A DNA stretch of 11,668 nt from CAZDSS01 sp964508185. GTDB taxonomy: Bacteria; Pseudomonadota; Alphaproteobacteria; Sphingomonadales; Govanellaceae. A model generated the notes under the pieces. It was not told where the DNA came from and ran no database searches. It worked only from the letters and a program-made list of their open reading frames with translations. The DNA lies in NCBI GenBank assembly GCA_964508185.1, contig CAZDSS010000079.1, forward strand, positions 1 to 11,668, in the 5' to 3' direction. A program made the position numbers and the translations under genes. Of the stretch, positions 1 through 6,241 are shown one piece after another; the first letter of the stretch is position 1; each line of letters starts with the position of its first letter.

Positions 1-968
1 CAGTCGCGGCAGGTGACGCGGTTGCCCGTCCAGTTGTGGAAATATTCATGGGCGATCACGCCCTCGACCGCGGCGAAATCCGCGTCCGTCGCCGTCTCCG
101 GCCGGGCGAGCACGCAGTTGGTGTTGAAGATGTTGAGGCTCTTGTTCTCCATCGCCCCCATGTTGAAGTCGGACACGGCGACGATGTTGTAGATGTCGAG
201 GTCGTATTCGAGGCCGAACACCTCCTCGTCCCATTTCATGGCCGCCTTCAGGGATTCCATGGCGTGCCCGCATTTGTCGAGATCGCGCTCCGTGGCATAG
301 ATGCGCAGCGTGACGGTGCGGCCCGAGCCGGTCACGAACCTGTCCTCCATATGGGCAAGGTCGCCCGCGACCAGCGCGAAGAGATAGGAGGGCTTGGGGA
401 ACGGGTCTTCCCAGAGCGCCGTGTGCAGCCCGTTCTCGAGATCCCGCTGCTCGACGAGATTGCCGTTCGAAAGCAGGACGGGGCAGCGTTCCTTGTCCGC
501 GGTAATGCGCACGCGGTAGCGGGTCATCACGTCCGGCCGGTCGAGGAAATAGGTGATCTTGCGGAAACCCTCGGCCTCGCATTGGGTGGCATAGAGGCCG
601 CGGCTCAGGTAAAGCCCCTCGAGGCTCGTGTTCGCCGCCGGATTGATCTCCGTCTCGATATCGAGGGTGAACTGGCCCGGCACGTTGGGCAGCACCAGCT
701 TTTCGTCCAGAAGCTCGTAGGACGCTTCCGTCAGCGCCATGCCGTTGAGGCTGACGGACAGGAGCTTCATGTCCTGCCCGTCCAGCACCAGGGACGCGCC
801 CGCTTCAAGGCAGCGCATCACGCTCTTGGCCTTCACTTTCGTCGCCTGGGGGTCGAGCACCACGTCAAGCTCGATGCTGTCCACCGCGAAGGCGGGCGGG
901 GCATAGGCCTCGCGCCGGTGAATCATGGGTTCCTGCGCGCTGCCGGACTGCGCCTGTCTTGCATCCAT
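1..968 (-). CDS. pepN: aminopeptidase N (M1 family), N-terminal part
   Basis: This is a zinc metallo-aminopeptidase that removes N-terminal residues from peptides in the cytosol. The gene starts at an ATG (968-966) preceded by GAGGA with 8 bases of spacing, and it runs off the left edge, so 322 codons are visible out of roughly 870-890 usual for the family. Seen in the sequence: the exopeptidase motif GAMEN at residues 271-275, which binds the substrate amino terminus, and the zinc motif HEYFH at 307-311, followed by NWTGNRVTCRD. The 36-residue spacing between these motifs matches E. coli PepN. The third zinc ligand, a Glu expected about 19 residues past the last His, lies outside the window. 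An in-frame Met15 is an alternative start, but it lacks as good a ribosome binding site. It is transcribed divergently from the SPOR lipoprotein gene. Identification is secure; completeness cannot be judged. Confidence 0.96.
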   Translation of the reverse strand, partial: MDARQAQSGSAQEPMIHRREAYAPPAFAVDSIELDVVLDPQATKVKAKSVMRCLEAGASLVLDGQDMKLLSVSLNGMALTEASYELLDEKLVLPNVPGQFTLDIETEINPAANTSLEGLYLSRGLYATQCEAEGFRKITYFLDRPDVMTRYRVRITADKERCPVLLSNGNLVEQRDLENGLHTALWEDPFPKPSYLFALVAGDLAHMEDRFVTGSGRTVTLRIYATERDLDKCGHAMESLKAAMKWDEEVFGLEYDLDIYNIVAVSDFNMGAMENKSLNIFNTNCVLARPETATDADFAAVEGVIAHEYFHNWTGNRVTCRD

Positions 969-1144
969 AACACTTGTCCTCGATTTTCGTCGCGCCGCTC
1001 CCTGGCGGAAAGCCCGGCGAATCGGACCGGCGGCGCGGCCCCGCGGTTGCGGGACGGAAACGTTCCGGTAAATAGTAACATGATAACGTCGCGCATTCTA
1101 AACCGTTGCACGACGCCAAGGGACCGGAGGGGGAAAGCCTGCTG
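969..1144. promoter_or_regulatory. divergent intergenic region pepN / SPOR lipoprotein
   Basis: These 176 bases separate two divergent starts and so must hold promoters for both, unless transcription enters from outside. On the plus strand a weak candidate is TTGCGG (1047-1052), 16 bases, TAAATA (1069-1074). Between these boxes lies a short dyad, CGGAA-ACG-TTCCG (1055-1067), which could be an operator or chance. A GANTC site (GAATC, 1019-1023), the type methylated by CcrM in Alphaproteobacteria, is also present. I found no convincing promoter for pepN. All of these assignments are by eye and weak. Confidence 0.3.
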
Positions 1145-1795
1145 ATGTTGAAGCGAATTCTTGCGGCGCGCGTGACGGCGCTCGGCCTCGTGTTTCTCCT
1201 TGCCGCCTGCGCGAGCGACGGCGGCAGGCAGGGGGAGATCACCCGGGCCGATGCGGAGATCGCCCCCTTGCGGGCCGAAATCGCCCGCAAGGACGCCGAG
1301 ATCGAGCGCCTGCAATACAGCATCGGCATCCTGGGTCAGGAGATCGAGGAACTGCGCCGTCTGGTCGCCCGCCTGCAATCGACCGTGCAGGTCGCCCCCC
1401 TGGCCGCGGAAGCAGCCGAGCCCGCGCCGGCGGCGGAAGCGGAGGCAGAGGCGGAGGCGAAGCCGGAATCCGCCCCCGCGCCGCAGCCGGAGCCCGGCCC
1501 CCGGGAGAACGCGGCCCCCGCCGCCACGAGCGGCGCCTTCGCCATTCATCTCGCGTCCTACGGCAGCCCGCAAAGCGCCGCCGCGGGCTGGCGCAAGCTC
1601 AGCGGCGATCACCCCGAGCTGATGGCGGGGCTCGAGCCGCGCTATACGGTGCTGGAGATCGCGGGCGGACCCTATTACCGGCTGATCGCCGGACGGTTCG
1701 ACGATCGCGAGGAAGCCGCCCGGCGCTGCGCGAAGATCGAGCCCGTCAACGGCTTCTGCATCGTGACCTTCTTCGGCGGCGAGCCCCTGCCCTGA
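1145..1795 (+). CDS. SPOR-domain lipoprotein with coiled coil
   Basis: This encodes a 216-residue predicted lipoprotein. The N-terminus has a Lys/Arg n-region, a hydrophobic stretch and a lipobox LAAC with Cys22 as the lipidated residue, so it is likely anchored in a membrane facing the periplasm. Residues about 31-82 are rich in Glu, Arg, Leu and Ile with heptad spacing and look like a coiled coil. Residues about 84-128 are an Ala/Glu/Pro linker containing repeated Ala-Glu. Residues about 131-212 resemble a SPOR domain: an opening strand FAIHLASYG, and later YYRLIAGRFDDREEAARRC. SPOR domains bind glycan strands lacking stem peptides at septa, so a role in cell-wall remodelling or division is inferred. 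I chose ATG 1145 over a TTG at 1106 because it places the signal peptide at the start; a GGAGG lies upstream, though at a longish spacing. It is the only plus-strand gene here and converges on the ATP12 gene with a 3-base gap. Confidence 0.85.
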   Translation: MLKRILAARVTALGLVFLLAACASDGGRQGEITRADAEIAPLRAEIARKDAEIERLQYSIGILGQEIEELRRLVARLQSTVQVAPLAAEAAEPAPAAEAEAEAEAKPESAPAPQPEPGPRENAAPAATSGAFAIHLASYGSPQSAAAGWRKLSGDHPELMAGLEPRYTVLEIAGGPYYRLIAGRFDDREEAARRCAKIEPVNGFCIVTFFGGEPLP

Positions 1796-1798
1796 AGA

Positions 1799-2491
1799 TC
1801 ACTTCAGCAGGTCGAGGAAGCGGGCGGCATCCCGCATGTCGGCGATGACGCGGCTCCGCCGTTCGGACGCTTCCTGATCCTCGCCCCAGCGTTCCCGCTG
1901 ATAGGCTTCGTCGATCTCGCTCAACGCAAATGCCTCGTCCACGGGCAGTTTTCCCTCCACCACCGCAAGGGCGAGGACGAGGGAGCCCGAGGCGGTGGTC
2001 AGCATGTGCAGGGGGCCGAGATGCCACGGGTCATGGGCCGCGACCGCTTCCCTCAGGGCTGCGACGGCGGATTCCGGCTGGGGCCGGTGCATGACGCCGG
2101 ACGTCACTTCAAGCGCCGCCCCATAACGCTCCTTCGCCCAGGCGAGCCAGGGCCGCCAGGCCCGCGCCTGCCGCTCCACCAGACTGTCCGGATGGGTCGC
2201 CCAGTAGCAGATGAGGTCGCTCCCCCCATAGGCGGCGATGCTTTCCACGAGGTCCGCGGCGCGCGGGACGACGCCGTCGATCACCACATTGGCGAGCCGC
2301 GTCAGGGGCATGGTCATGGGATCGATCTGATCCCCCTGCGCCTGCCATTCGGCGGCGATCGCCTCCGAAAGCCGGGCGGAGGGTGTGACCAAAGCATTGC
2401 GCGCCGGCGTGCGCAGGGTGCGGCCGTCGAGGAGGACGGCATAGCCATCCACCTCATGGCGCGCGGAGGCTTCCTTGAAAAAACGCTTCAC
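1799..2491 (-). CDS. atp12: ATP12-family F1-ATPase assembly chaperone
   Basis: ATP12 proteins bind the F1 alpha subunit before the alpha3beta3 ring is built; the family is known from mitochondria and Alphaproteobacteria. The 230-residue product opens with KRFFKEAS and GYAVLLDGRTLRTPA, followed by AEWQAQ (47-52) and MPLTRLAN (61-68), all typical of the family, and later YWATHP and an LHMLTTASGSLVLALAV stretch. No signal peptide is present, as expected for a cytosolic chaperone. I chose GTG (2491-2489) because it overlaps the stop of the upstream HAD gene as GTGA, has GGGAG 7 bases before it, and puts KRFF at the N-terminus. An ATG 20 codons upstream would add unrelated residues. It is the last gene of the crcB-rluC-HAD-ATP12 cassette. 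No terminator is visible before the convergent gene. The F-ATPase genes themselves are not in this window. Confidence 0.92.
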   Translation of the reverse strand: MKRFFKEASARHEVDGYAVLLDGRTLRTPARNALVTPSARLSEAIAAEWQAQGDQIDPMTMPLTRLANVVIDGVVPRAADLVESIAAYGGSDLICYWATHPDSLVERQARAWRPWLAWAKERYGAALEVTSGVMHRPQPESAVAALREAVAAHDPWHLGPLHMLTTASGSLVLALAVVEGKLPVDEAFALSEIDEAYQRERWGEDQEASERRSRVIADMRDAARFLDLLK

Positions 2492-3177
2492 GACTGTGCT
2501 CCCGCAACAAGAGGCAGCAAGTCCCGGATGGCGGGCACCAGGGCGGGGCAATGGTCCACCACCGCGAGGGCCCCGGCGGCGCGGAGCTCCTCCACGCCGT
2601 GATAGCCCCAGGCGACGCCGAGCGCGGCTGCGCCCGCAGCCCGGGCCATGAGCATGTCGTAGCTCGTATCCCCGATCATGATCGTCTCGGCGGCATCGAC
2701 CCCCGCCGCCGCCATGGCCTGCTGCAGCATGGCCGGGTGGGGCTTGCCGGGGGCGTCATCCGCCGTCTGCAGGGTGACGAAACAGGAATGGAGGTCGTGC
2801 TTCTCGAGAACGGCAACCAGCCCCCGCCGCGACTTGCCCGTGGCAACACCCAGGAGATAGCCTTCATCCGCAAGGCGCAGCACCGCTTCCCGCGCGCCGG
2901 GATACAACGGCTCATGCCCGCCGCCCGCGCGGAGCGCGCCATAGGCCGCCTTGTAGCTTTCGGAGATCGCAAGGATCAGCGCCGGATCCTCGCCGGGGAG
3001 CAGGCGCGCGACCGCCTCGGGCAGGGAAAGGCCCACCACCCGGCGCACCTGCCGGGGGTCCTCCAGCGTGCGGCCGTTCTGGGCGAAGGCCTGCTCCATG
3101 GCGGCAAGGATCATGTACTGGCTGTCGACGAGCGTCCCGTCGCAATCGAAGACGACGAGGCGGAGCTCCGCGGTCAT
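2488..3177 (-). CDS. HAD-superfamily (subfamily IA) phosphatase
   Basis: This is a 229-residue Mg2+-dependent phosphohydrolase of the phosphoglycolate phosphatase-like group. All four HAD motifs are present: motif I FDCDGT with nucleophile Asp11 and acid Asp13, motif II Thr114 in GVATGKS, motif III Lys145 in GKPHP, and motif IV Asp170/Asp174 in GDTSYD. The region between motifs I and II is a helical cap, which places it in subfamily IA. The ATG (3177-3175) overlaps the rluC stop as ATGA and is preceded by GGGAGGGG. The stop overlaps the ATP12 start as GTGA, so the three genes are probably translationally coupled. The substrate cannot be told from sequence: phosphoglycolate, pyrophosphate, sugar phosphates or a damaged metabolite are all possible. 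The family is certain and the specificity is open. Confidence 0.92.
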   Translation of the reverse strand: MTAELRLVVFDCDGTLVDSQYMILAAMEQAFAQNGRTLEDPRQVRRVVGLSLPEAVARLLPGEDPALILAISESYKAAYGALRAGGGHEPLYPGAREAVLRLADEGYLLGVATGKSRRGLVAVLEKHDLHSCFVTLQTADDAPGKPHPAMLQQAMAAAGVDAAETIMIGDTSYDMLMARAAGAAALGVAWGYHGVEELRAAGALAVVDHCPALVPAIRDLLPLVAGAQS

Positions 3178-4406
3178 GCCGCCCCTCCCTTCGCCTTGCG
3201 CTTGTCGCCGAAGGGATCGCGCCGGTCGTCCGGGTCGAAATCGAACACGGCCCAGCTTTCCGCCATATGGGGCGGCAGCGGCGCGGTGACGTCCACCGTC
3301 CCGCCGCGCGGATGCGGGATCACCAGCCGCCGCGCATGGAGATGAAGCTTGCGGCTGACGCTGCCGGACAGATAGGCGTCCTGCCCGCCATACTTGCCGT
3401 CGCCGACGATGGGGCAGCCCATGTGCGCGCAATGGGCGCGCAGCTGATGGGTGCGGCCGGTGAGCGGCATCAGGGCGAGCCAGGCCGCGCGCTTTGCGGC
3501 CACTTCCATCACATGAAAGCGGGTGACCGCATCCTTGCCGTCGTCCGCCACCTCCATGCGTTCGCCGCGGGCGCCGGGCTCCTTGGCGAGCGGGGCCTTG
3601 ATGAGCCCCTCCTCCGCCCTGGGCACGCCCACGACCAGCGCCCAATAGATCTTCTTCGCCGCCCTGCTGTAGAAGGACTTGCCGAGATGGGCGGCGGCGG
3701 CGCCGGTTTTCGCCAGCGCGATCACGCCGCTCGTATCCTTGTCGAGCCGGTGGACGAGGCGCGGGCGGGGGCCGGACCCTTCGGGCGCGAAAGCATCGAG
3801 CAGCCCGTCGACATGCTCCTTCATGCCGCTGCCGCCCTGAGTCGCGAGGCCGGGCGGCTTGTTGAGCACGATCGCGGCGCGGTCCTGCGTCAGCACCATG
3901 GCGTCGGCGCGCGCGATTTCCTCCTCGCTCAACTCGCGGCGCGGGCGCTGCGCTNNNNNNNNNNCGCCGCTCGTATCCTTGTCGAGCCGGTGGTCAAGGC
4001 GCGGGGCGGGCCCGTCCTCGCTCCAGGATTGCAGCATGCCGTCGAGGTGATGATGGGTCTTGCTGCCGCCCTGAACCGCAAGGCCCGCGGGCTTGTTGAG
4101 GATCAGGATGTCGTCGTCCTCGTACAGCACCATCTCGCGGAGCGCCGCCTGATCCTCGGGCCGGAAGGCGGGGCGCTCCCTGACGGGCGGCGGGGCGGAA
4201 AGATCGCCGAGGGGCGGCACGCGCACGACCGATCCCGCCGCAAGGCGATCCGCCGCCTTGGCGCGCTTGCCGTCGACCCGAATCTGGCCCGTCCGCAGGA
4301 GCTTGGACAGCCGCCCGAAGGTGACGTGGGGGTAATGGGCCTTGAACCAGCGGTCGAGGCGGATACCGTCGTCGGCGGCAGAGACCGTCCTGAGTTCAAC
4401 GCTCAT
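3174..4406 (-). CDS. rluC: RluC-like 23S rRNA pseudouridine synthase, chimeric across an N gap
   Basis: RluA-family enzymes with an S4 domain convert specific uridines of 23S rRNA to pseudouridine. The right flank (4406-3965, 147 residues) holds an S4 RNA-binding domain at about 14-62, then LNKPAGLAVQGG and the catalytic HRLDKDTSG with Asp142. The left flank (3954-3174, 259 residues) repeats the entrance to the catalytic domain (LNKPPGLATQGG, then a second HRLDKDTSG with Asp at 3743-3741) and continues through the conserved TGRTHQLRAHCAHMG to the stop. A normal enzyme has one such motif. Collapsing 3725-3964 (240 bases) would leave an ordinary protein of about 330 residues. The two versions differ at many positions, so they are not simply the same sequence read twice. 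Start and stop share ATGA overlaps with crcB and the HAD gene. The family call is firm, but the reading as one 410-residue protein is almost certainly an assembly artefact. Confidence 0.85.
   Translation of the reverse strand: MSVELRTVSAADDGIRLDRWFKAHYPHVTFGRLSKLLRTGQIRVDGKRAKAADRLAAGSVVRVPPLGDLSAPPPVRERPAFRPEDQAALREMVLYEDDDILILNKPAGLAVQGGSKTHHHLDGMLQSWSEDGPAPRLDHRLDKDTSGXXXXAQRPRRELSEEEIARADAMVLTQDRAAIVLNKPPGLATQGGSGMKEHVDGLLDAFAPEGSGPRPRLVHRLDKDTSGVIALAKTGAAAAHLGKSFYSRAAKKIYWALVVGVPRAEEGLIKAPLAKEPGARGERMEVADDGKDAVTRFHVMEVAAKRAAWLALMPLTGRTHQLRAHCAHMGCPIVGDGKYGGQDAYLSGSVSRKLHLHARRLVIPHPRGGTVDVTAPLPPHMAESWAVFDFDPDDRRDPFGDKRKAKGGAA
3725..3993. repeat. 29-base direct repeat flanking the rluC gap
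   Basis: Bases 3725-3753 and 3965-3993 are identical (29 bases) and similarity continues about 12 bases further with two mismatches. Both copies encode the HRLDKDTSG catalytic motif on the minus strand. The second copy begins at the first base after the N run, which is the pattern expected when an assembler or scaffolder breaks or joins at a shared word. Confidence 0.9.
3955..3964. other. assembly gap of 10 N inside rluC
   Basis: Ten N of conventional length join two contigs. The flanks encode overlapping, non-identical parts of the same protein family, so the true distance and even the linkage are unknown. Confidence 0.95.
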
Positions 4407-4783
4407 GCCAGCACCCCCCGCGCGATCACGAGCCCCGCATAGAGCCCGGCGACGGACAGGATCACGGAAAGCGCCGCATAGGCGAGCGCCACCGCCCCCT
4501 GCCCCCGCTCCATGAGCGTCACCACGTCGAGGGAAAAGGCCGAAAAGGTGGTGAAGCCGCCGAGGATCCCGGTGACCAGAAAGGCCTGCAGCGCGGGCGA
4601 TGGTGTCACGCGATGGGCGAACAGCCCCGCAAGCAGCCCGAGGATGGTCGAGCCCAGGATATTGACGGCGAAGGTTCCCCAGGGGAAGCCGCCCGCATTC
4701 ACGCGCATGATCGCCTGCGTCAGGAGATAGCGCGCGCTCGCGCCGATTGCGCCCCCTGCTCCAACGGCCAGTATGGTCTTCAT
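4403..4783 (-). CDS. crcB: CrcB/Fluc fluoride channel
   Basis: CrcB forms a dual-topology dimer in the inner membrane that exports fluoride passively and protects the cell from it. The 126-residue product has four hydrophobic segments and the family signatures: GGAIGASARYLL near the N-terminus (10-21), the pore Asn41 in FAVNILGS, and GGFTTFSAFSLD (75-86), with the Phe80/Phe83 pair that lines the fluoride path. I chose ATG 4783-4781 rather than a Met 16 codons upstream, because the extra residues (Arg, Glu, Pro) are polar and atypical, and because a GAGA-type ribosome binding site precedes this ATG. It is the first gene of the cassette and its stop overlaps the rluC ATG (ATGA). A 117-base gap separates it from rarA, so it may have its own promoter. 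No fluoride riboswitch is recognisable upstream. Confidence 0.95.
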   Translation of the reverse strand: MKTILAVGAGGAIGASARYLLTQAIMRVNAGGFPWGTFAVNILGSTILGLLAGLFAHRVTPSPALQAFLVTGILGGFTTFSAFSLDVVTLMERGQGAVALAYAALSVILSVAGLYAGLVIARGVLA

Positions 4784-4803
4784 GCGTGTCTCTTGTCCCT
4801 CAC

Positions 4804-4824
4804 GCGGCCGGGAATTCCCGCCGC
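4804..4824. promoter_or_regulatory. palindrome upstream of crcB
   Basis: A perfect 12-base palindrome CGGGAATTCCCG (4809-4820) is extended by GCGG (4804-4807) and CCGC (4821-4824) with one unpaired C at 4808. It lies about 20 bases before the crcB ATG in the 117-base rarA-crcB gap. With no loop, it suits a dimeric repressor site better than a terminator, but nothing identifies a binding protein. The rest of the gap shows no convincing promoter. Confidence 0.35.
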
Positions 4825-4900
4825 AAATCAATTCGGGGCGGACTTTAGCCCATAACCTGCGGGCGCGCCACAGGGCTTGACGGGGACGAGGGCGAAGGCC

Positions 4901-6211
4901 CTAGCCCTCGCCGCGGTTCTGCTCCCTGAGCTTCTGCCAGTAGGCGAGGCGCTTGATGATCTCGCGCTCGAAGCCGCGCTCGACGGGCTTGTAGTACTGT
5001 TCCCGCTGCATCTCGTCGGGGAAGTAGTTGCGGCCTGAGAAGCCTTCGGCGAAGTCGTGGTCGTAGGCGTAATCCTTGCCGTAGCCCAGATCCTTCATGA
5101 GCCGTGTGGGCGCATTCAGGATATGCATGGGCGGCATCAAAGACCCGGTCTTGCGGGCCGCGCTTTTTGCGCGCTTTTCCGCCATGTAGGCGGCGTTCGA
5201 CTTGGGCGCGGTCGCCAGATAGATGGTCGCCTGGACGAGGCCCAGCTCCCCCTCGGGGCTGCCGAGGAAGTCGTACATGTCCTTGGCGGCAAGCGCCTGA
5301 AGGAGGGCATTGGGATCGGCAAGGCCCACGTCCTCCGCCGCAAAGCGCACGAGGCGGCGGGTGATGTACAAGGGATCCTCGCCCGCCACCAGCATGCGCG
5401 CGAGGTAATAGAGCGCGGCGTCCACGTCCGACCCGCGGAGCGACTTGTGCAGGGCGCTGATGAGGTTGTAATGGCCCTCCCGGTCCTTGTCGTAGACCGC
5501 GAGGCGGCGCTGCACCGCCCTTGTGAGCTCCTGCGGGTCGAGGGGCTTCGTTATGTTCTGGGCGAGCAACCCCTCAACCATGTTCAGGAGATACCGCCCG
5601 TCGCCGTCGGCCATGGCCTTGAGATTGGCGCGGGCGTCCGCATCGAGGGGCAGGGGCCGCCCCTCCGCCGCCTCCGCCCGCTGCAAGAGGATCTCGAGCG
5701 CGGCATCGTCCAGGCGGTGAAGGACCAGCACCTGCACCCGGGACAATAGCGCCGCATTGAGCTCGAAGGACGGGTTTTCGGTGGTCGCCCCCACGAGGGT
5801 TACCGTCCCGTCCTCCACATAGGGCAGGAAGCCGTCCTGCTGGGCCCGGTTGAAGCGGTGGATCTCGTCGACGAACAACAGGGTCGCCCGGCCCTGCCTG
5901 CGCCGGGCTTGCGCCGCCTCGAAGGCCTTGCGCATGTCGGCGACGCCCGAAAAGACCGCCGAGATCTGCTGGAACTCGAGTCCCACCCGCTCGGCGAGGA
6001 GCCGCGCGATGGTGGTCTTGCCCGTGCCCGGCGGGCCCCAGAGGATGAGGGACGGCAGGCGCCCGGCGGCAAGCATCCGGCCCAGGGGCCCGTCTTCGGC
6101 CAGGAGATGGTCCTGCCCCACGACGTCCTCGAGCCGCCGCGGTCGCAGGCGGTCGGCCAGAGGCCTGCCCGCCGCCGCGTCGTCGCCGCCGGTTGCGAAA
6201 AGATCCGTCAT
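4901..6211 (-). CDS. rarA: replication-associated recombination protein RarA (MgsA, AAA+ ATPase)
   Basis: RarA is a tetrameric AAA+ ATPase related to clamp-loader subunits that acts at stalled replication forks and interacts with SSB. The 436-residue product has the usual family length. Seen in order: PLADRLRPRRLEDVVGQ (17-33), Walker A GPPGTGKTT at 59-67 with Lys65, the family's QQISAVFSGVADMRKAF segment, Walker B LLFVDEIHRFN around 111-121 with Asp115/Glu116, and sensor 1 GATTENPSFELNAALLSR. The C-terminal oligomerisation region includes LVAGEDPLYITRRLVRFA and HILNAPTRLMKDLGYGKDY. The ATG is preceded by GGCAGG. It begins 30 bases after the degP stop on the same strand, which suggests co-transcription with degP. 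The stop is TAG. Nothing is missing or unusual. Confidence 0.97.
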   Translation of the reverse strand: MTDLFATGGDDAAAGRPLADRLRPRRLEDVVGQDHLLAEDGPLGRMLAAGRLPSLILWGPPGTGKTTIARLLAERVGLEFQQISAVFSGVADMRKAFEAAQARRRQGRATLLFVDEIHRFNRAQQDGFLPYVEDGTVTLVGATTENPSFELNAALLSRVQVLVLHRLDDAALEILLQRAEAAEGRPLPLDADARANLKAMADGDGRYLLNMVEGLLAQNITKPLDPQELTRAVQRRLAVYDKDREGHYNLISALHKSLRGSDVDAALYYLARMLVAGEDPLYITRRLVRFAAEDVGLADPNALLQALAAKDMYDFLGSPEGELGLVQATIYLATAPKSNAAYMAEKRAKSAARKTGSLMPPMHILNAPTRLMKDLGYGKDYAYDHDFAEGFSGRNYFPDEMQREQYYKPVERGFEREIIKRLAYWQKLREQNRGEG

Positions 6212-6241
6212 GCCTGCCGCCCGTGGGTCATGGCCTTCGCC

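Noticed and set aside
1106..1144. TTG start at 1106 for the SPOR lipoprotein
   Set aside because: It would place 13 polar residues before the lipoprotein signal; ATG 1145 gives a standard signal peptide.
36..1145. Plus-strand open frame of 369 codons
   Set aside because: It is antisense to pepN, which carries GAMEN and HEYFH motifs on the other strand.
3174..4406. A natural double-catalytic-domain pseudouridine synthase
   Set aside because: The duplication coincides exactly with an N run and a 29-base repeat, and the second copy has only part of the S4-to-catalytic linker. Misassembly or a missing stretch is far more likely.
3267..4442. Plus-strand open frame of 391 codons crossing the N gap
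   Set aside because: It is antisense to rluC and crosses ten unknown bases, with no recognisable domain.
4784..4900. Fluoride riboswitch before crcB
   Set aside because: I could not find the conserved segments of the crcB RNA motif in the right order on the minus strand. A covariance search would settle it.
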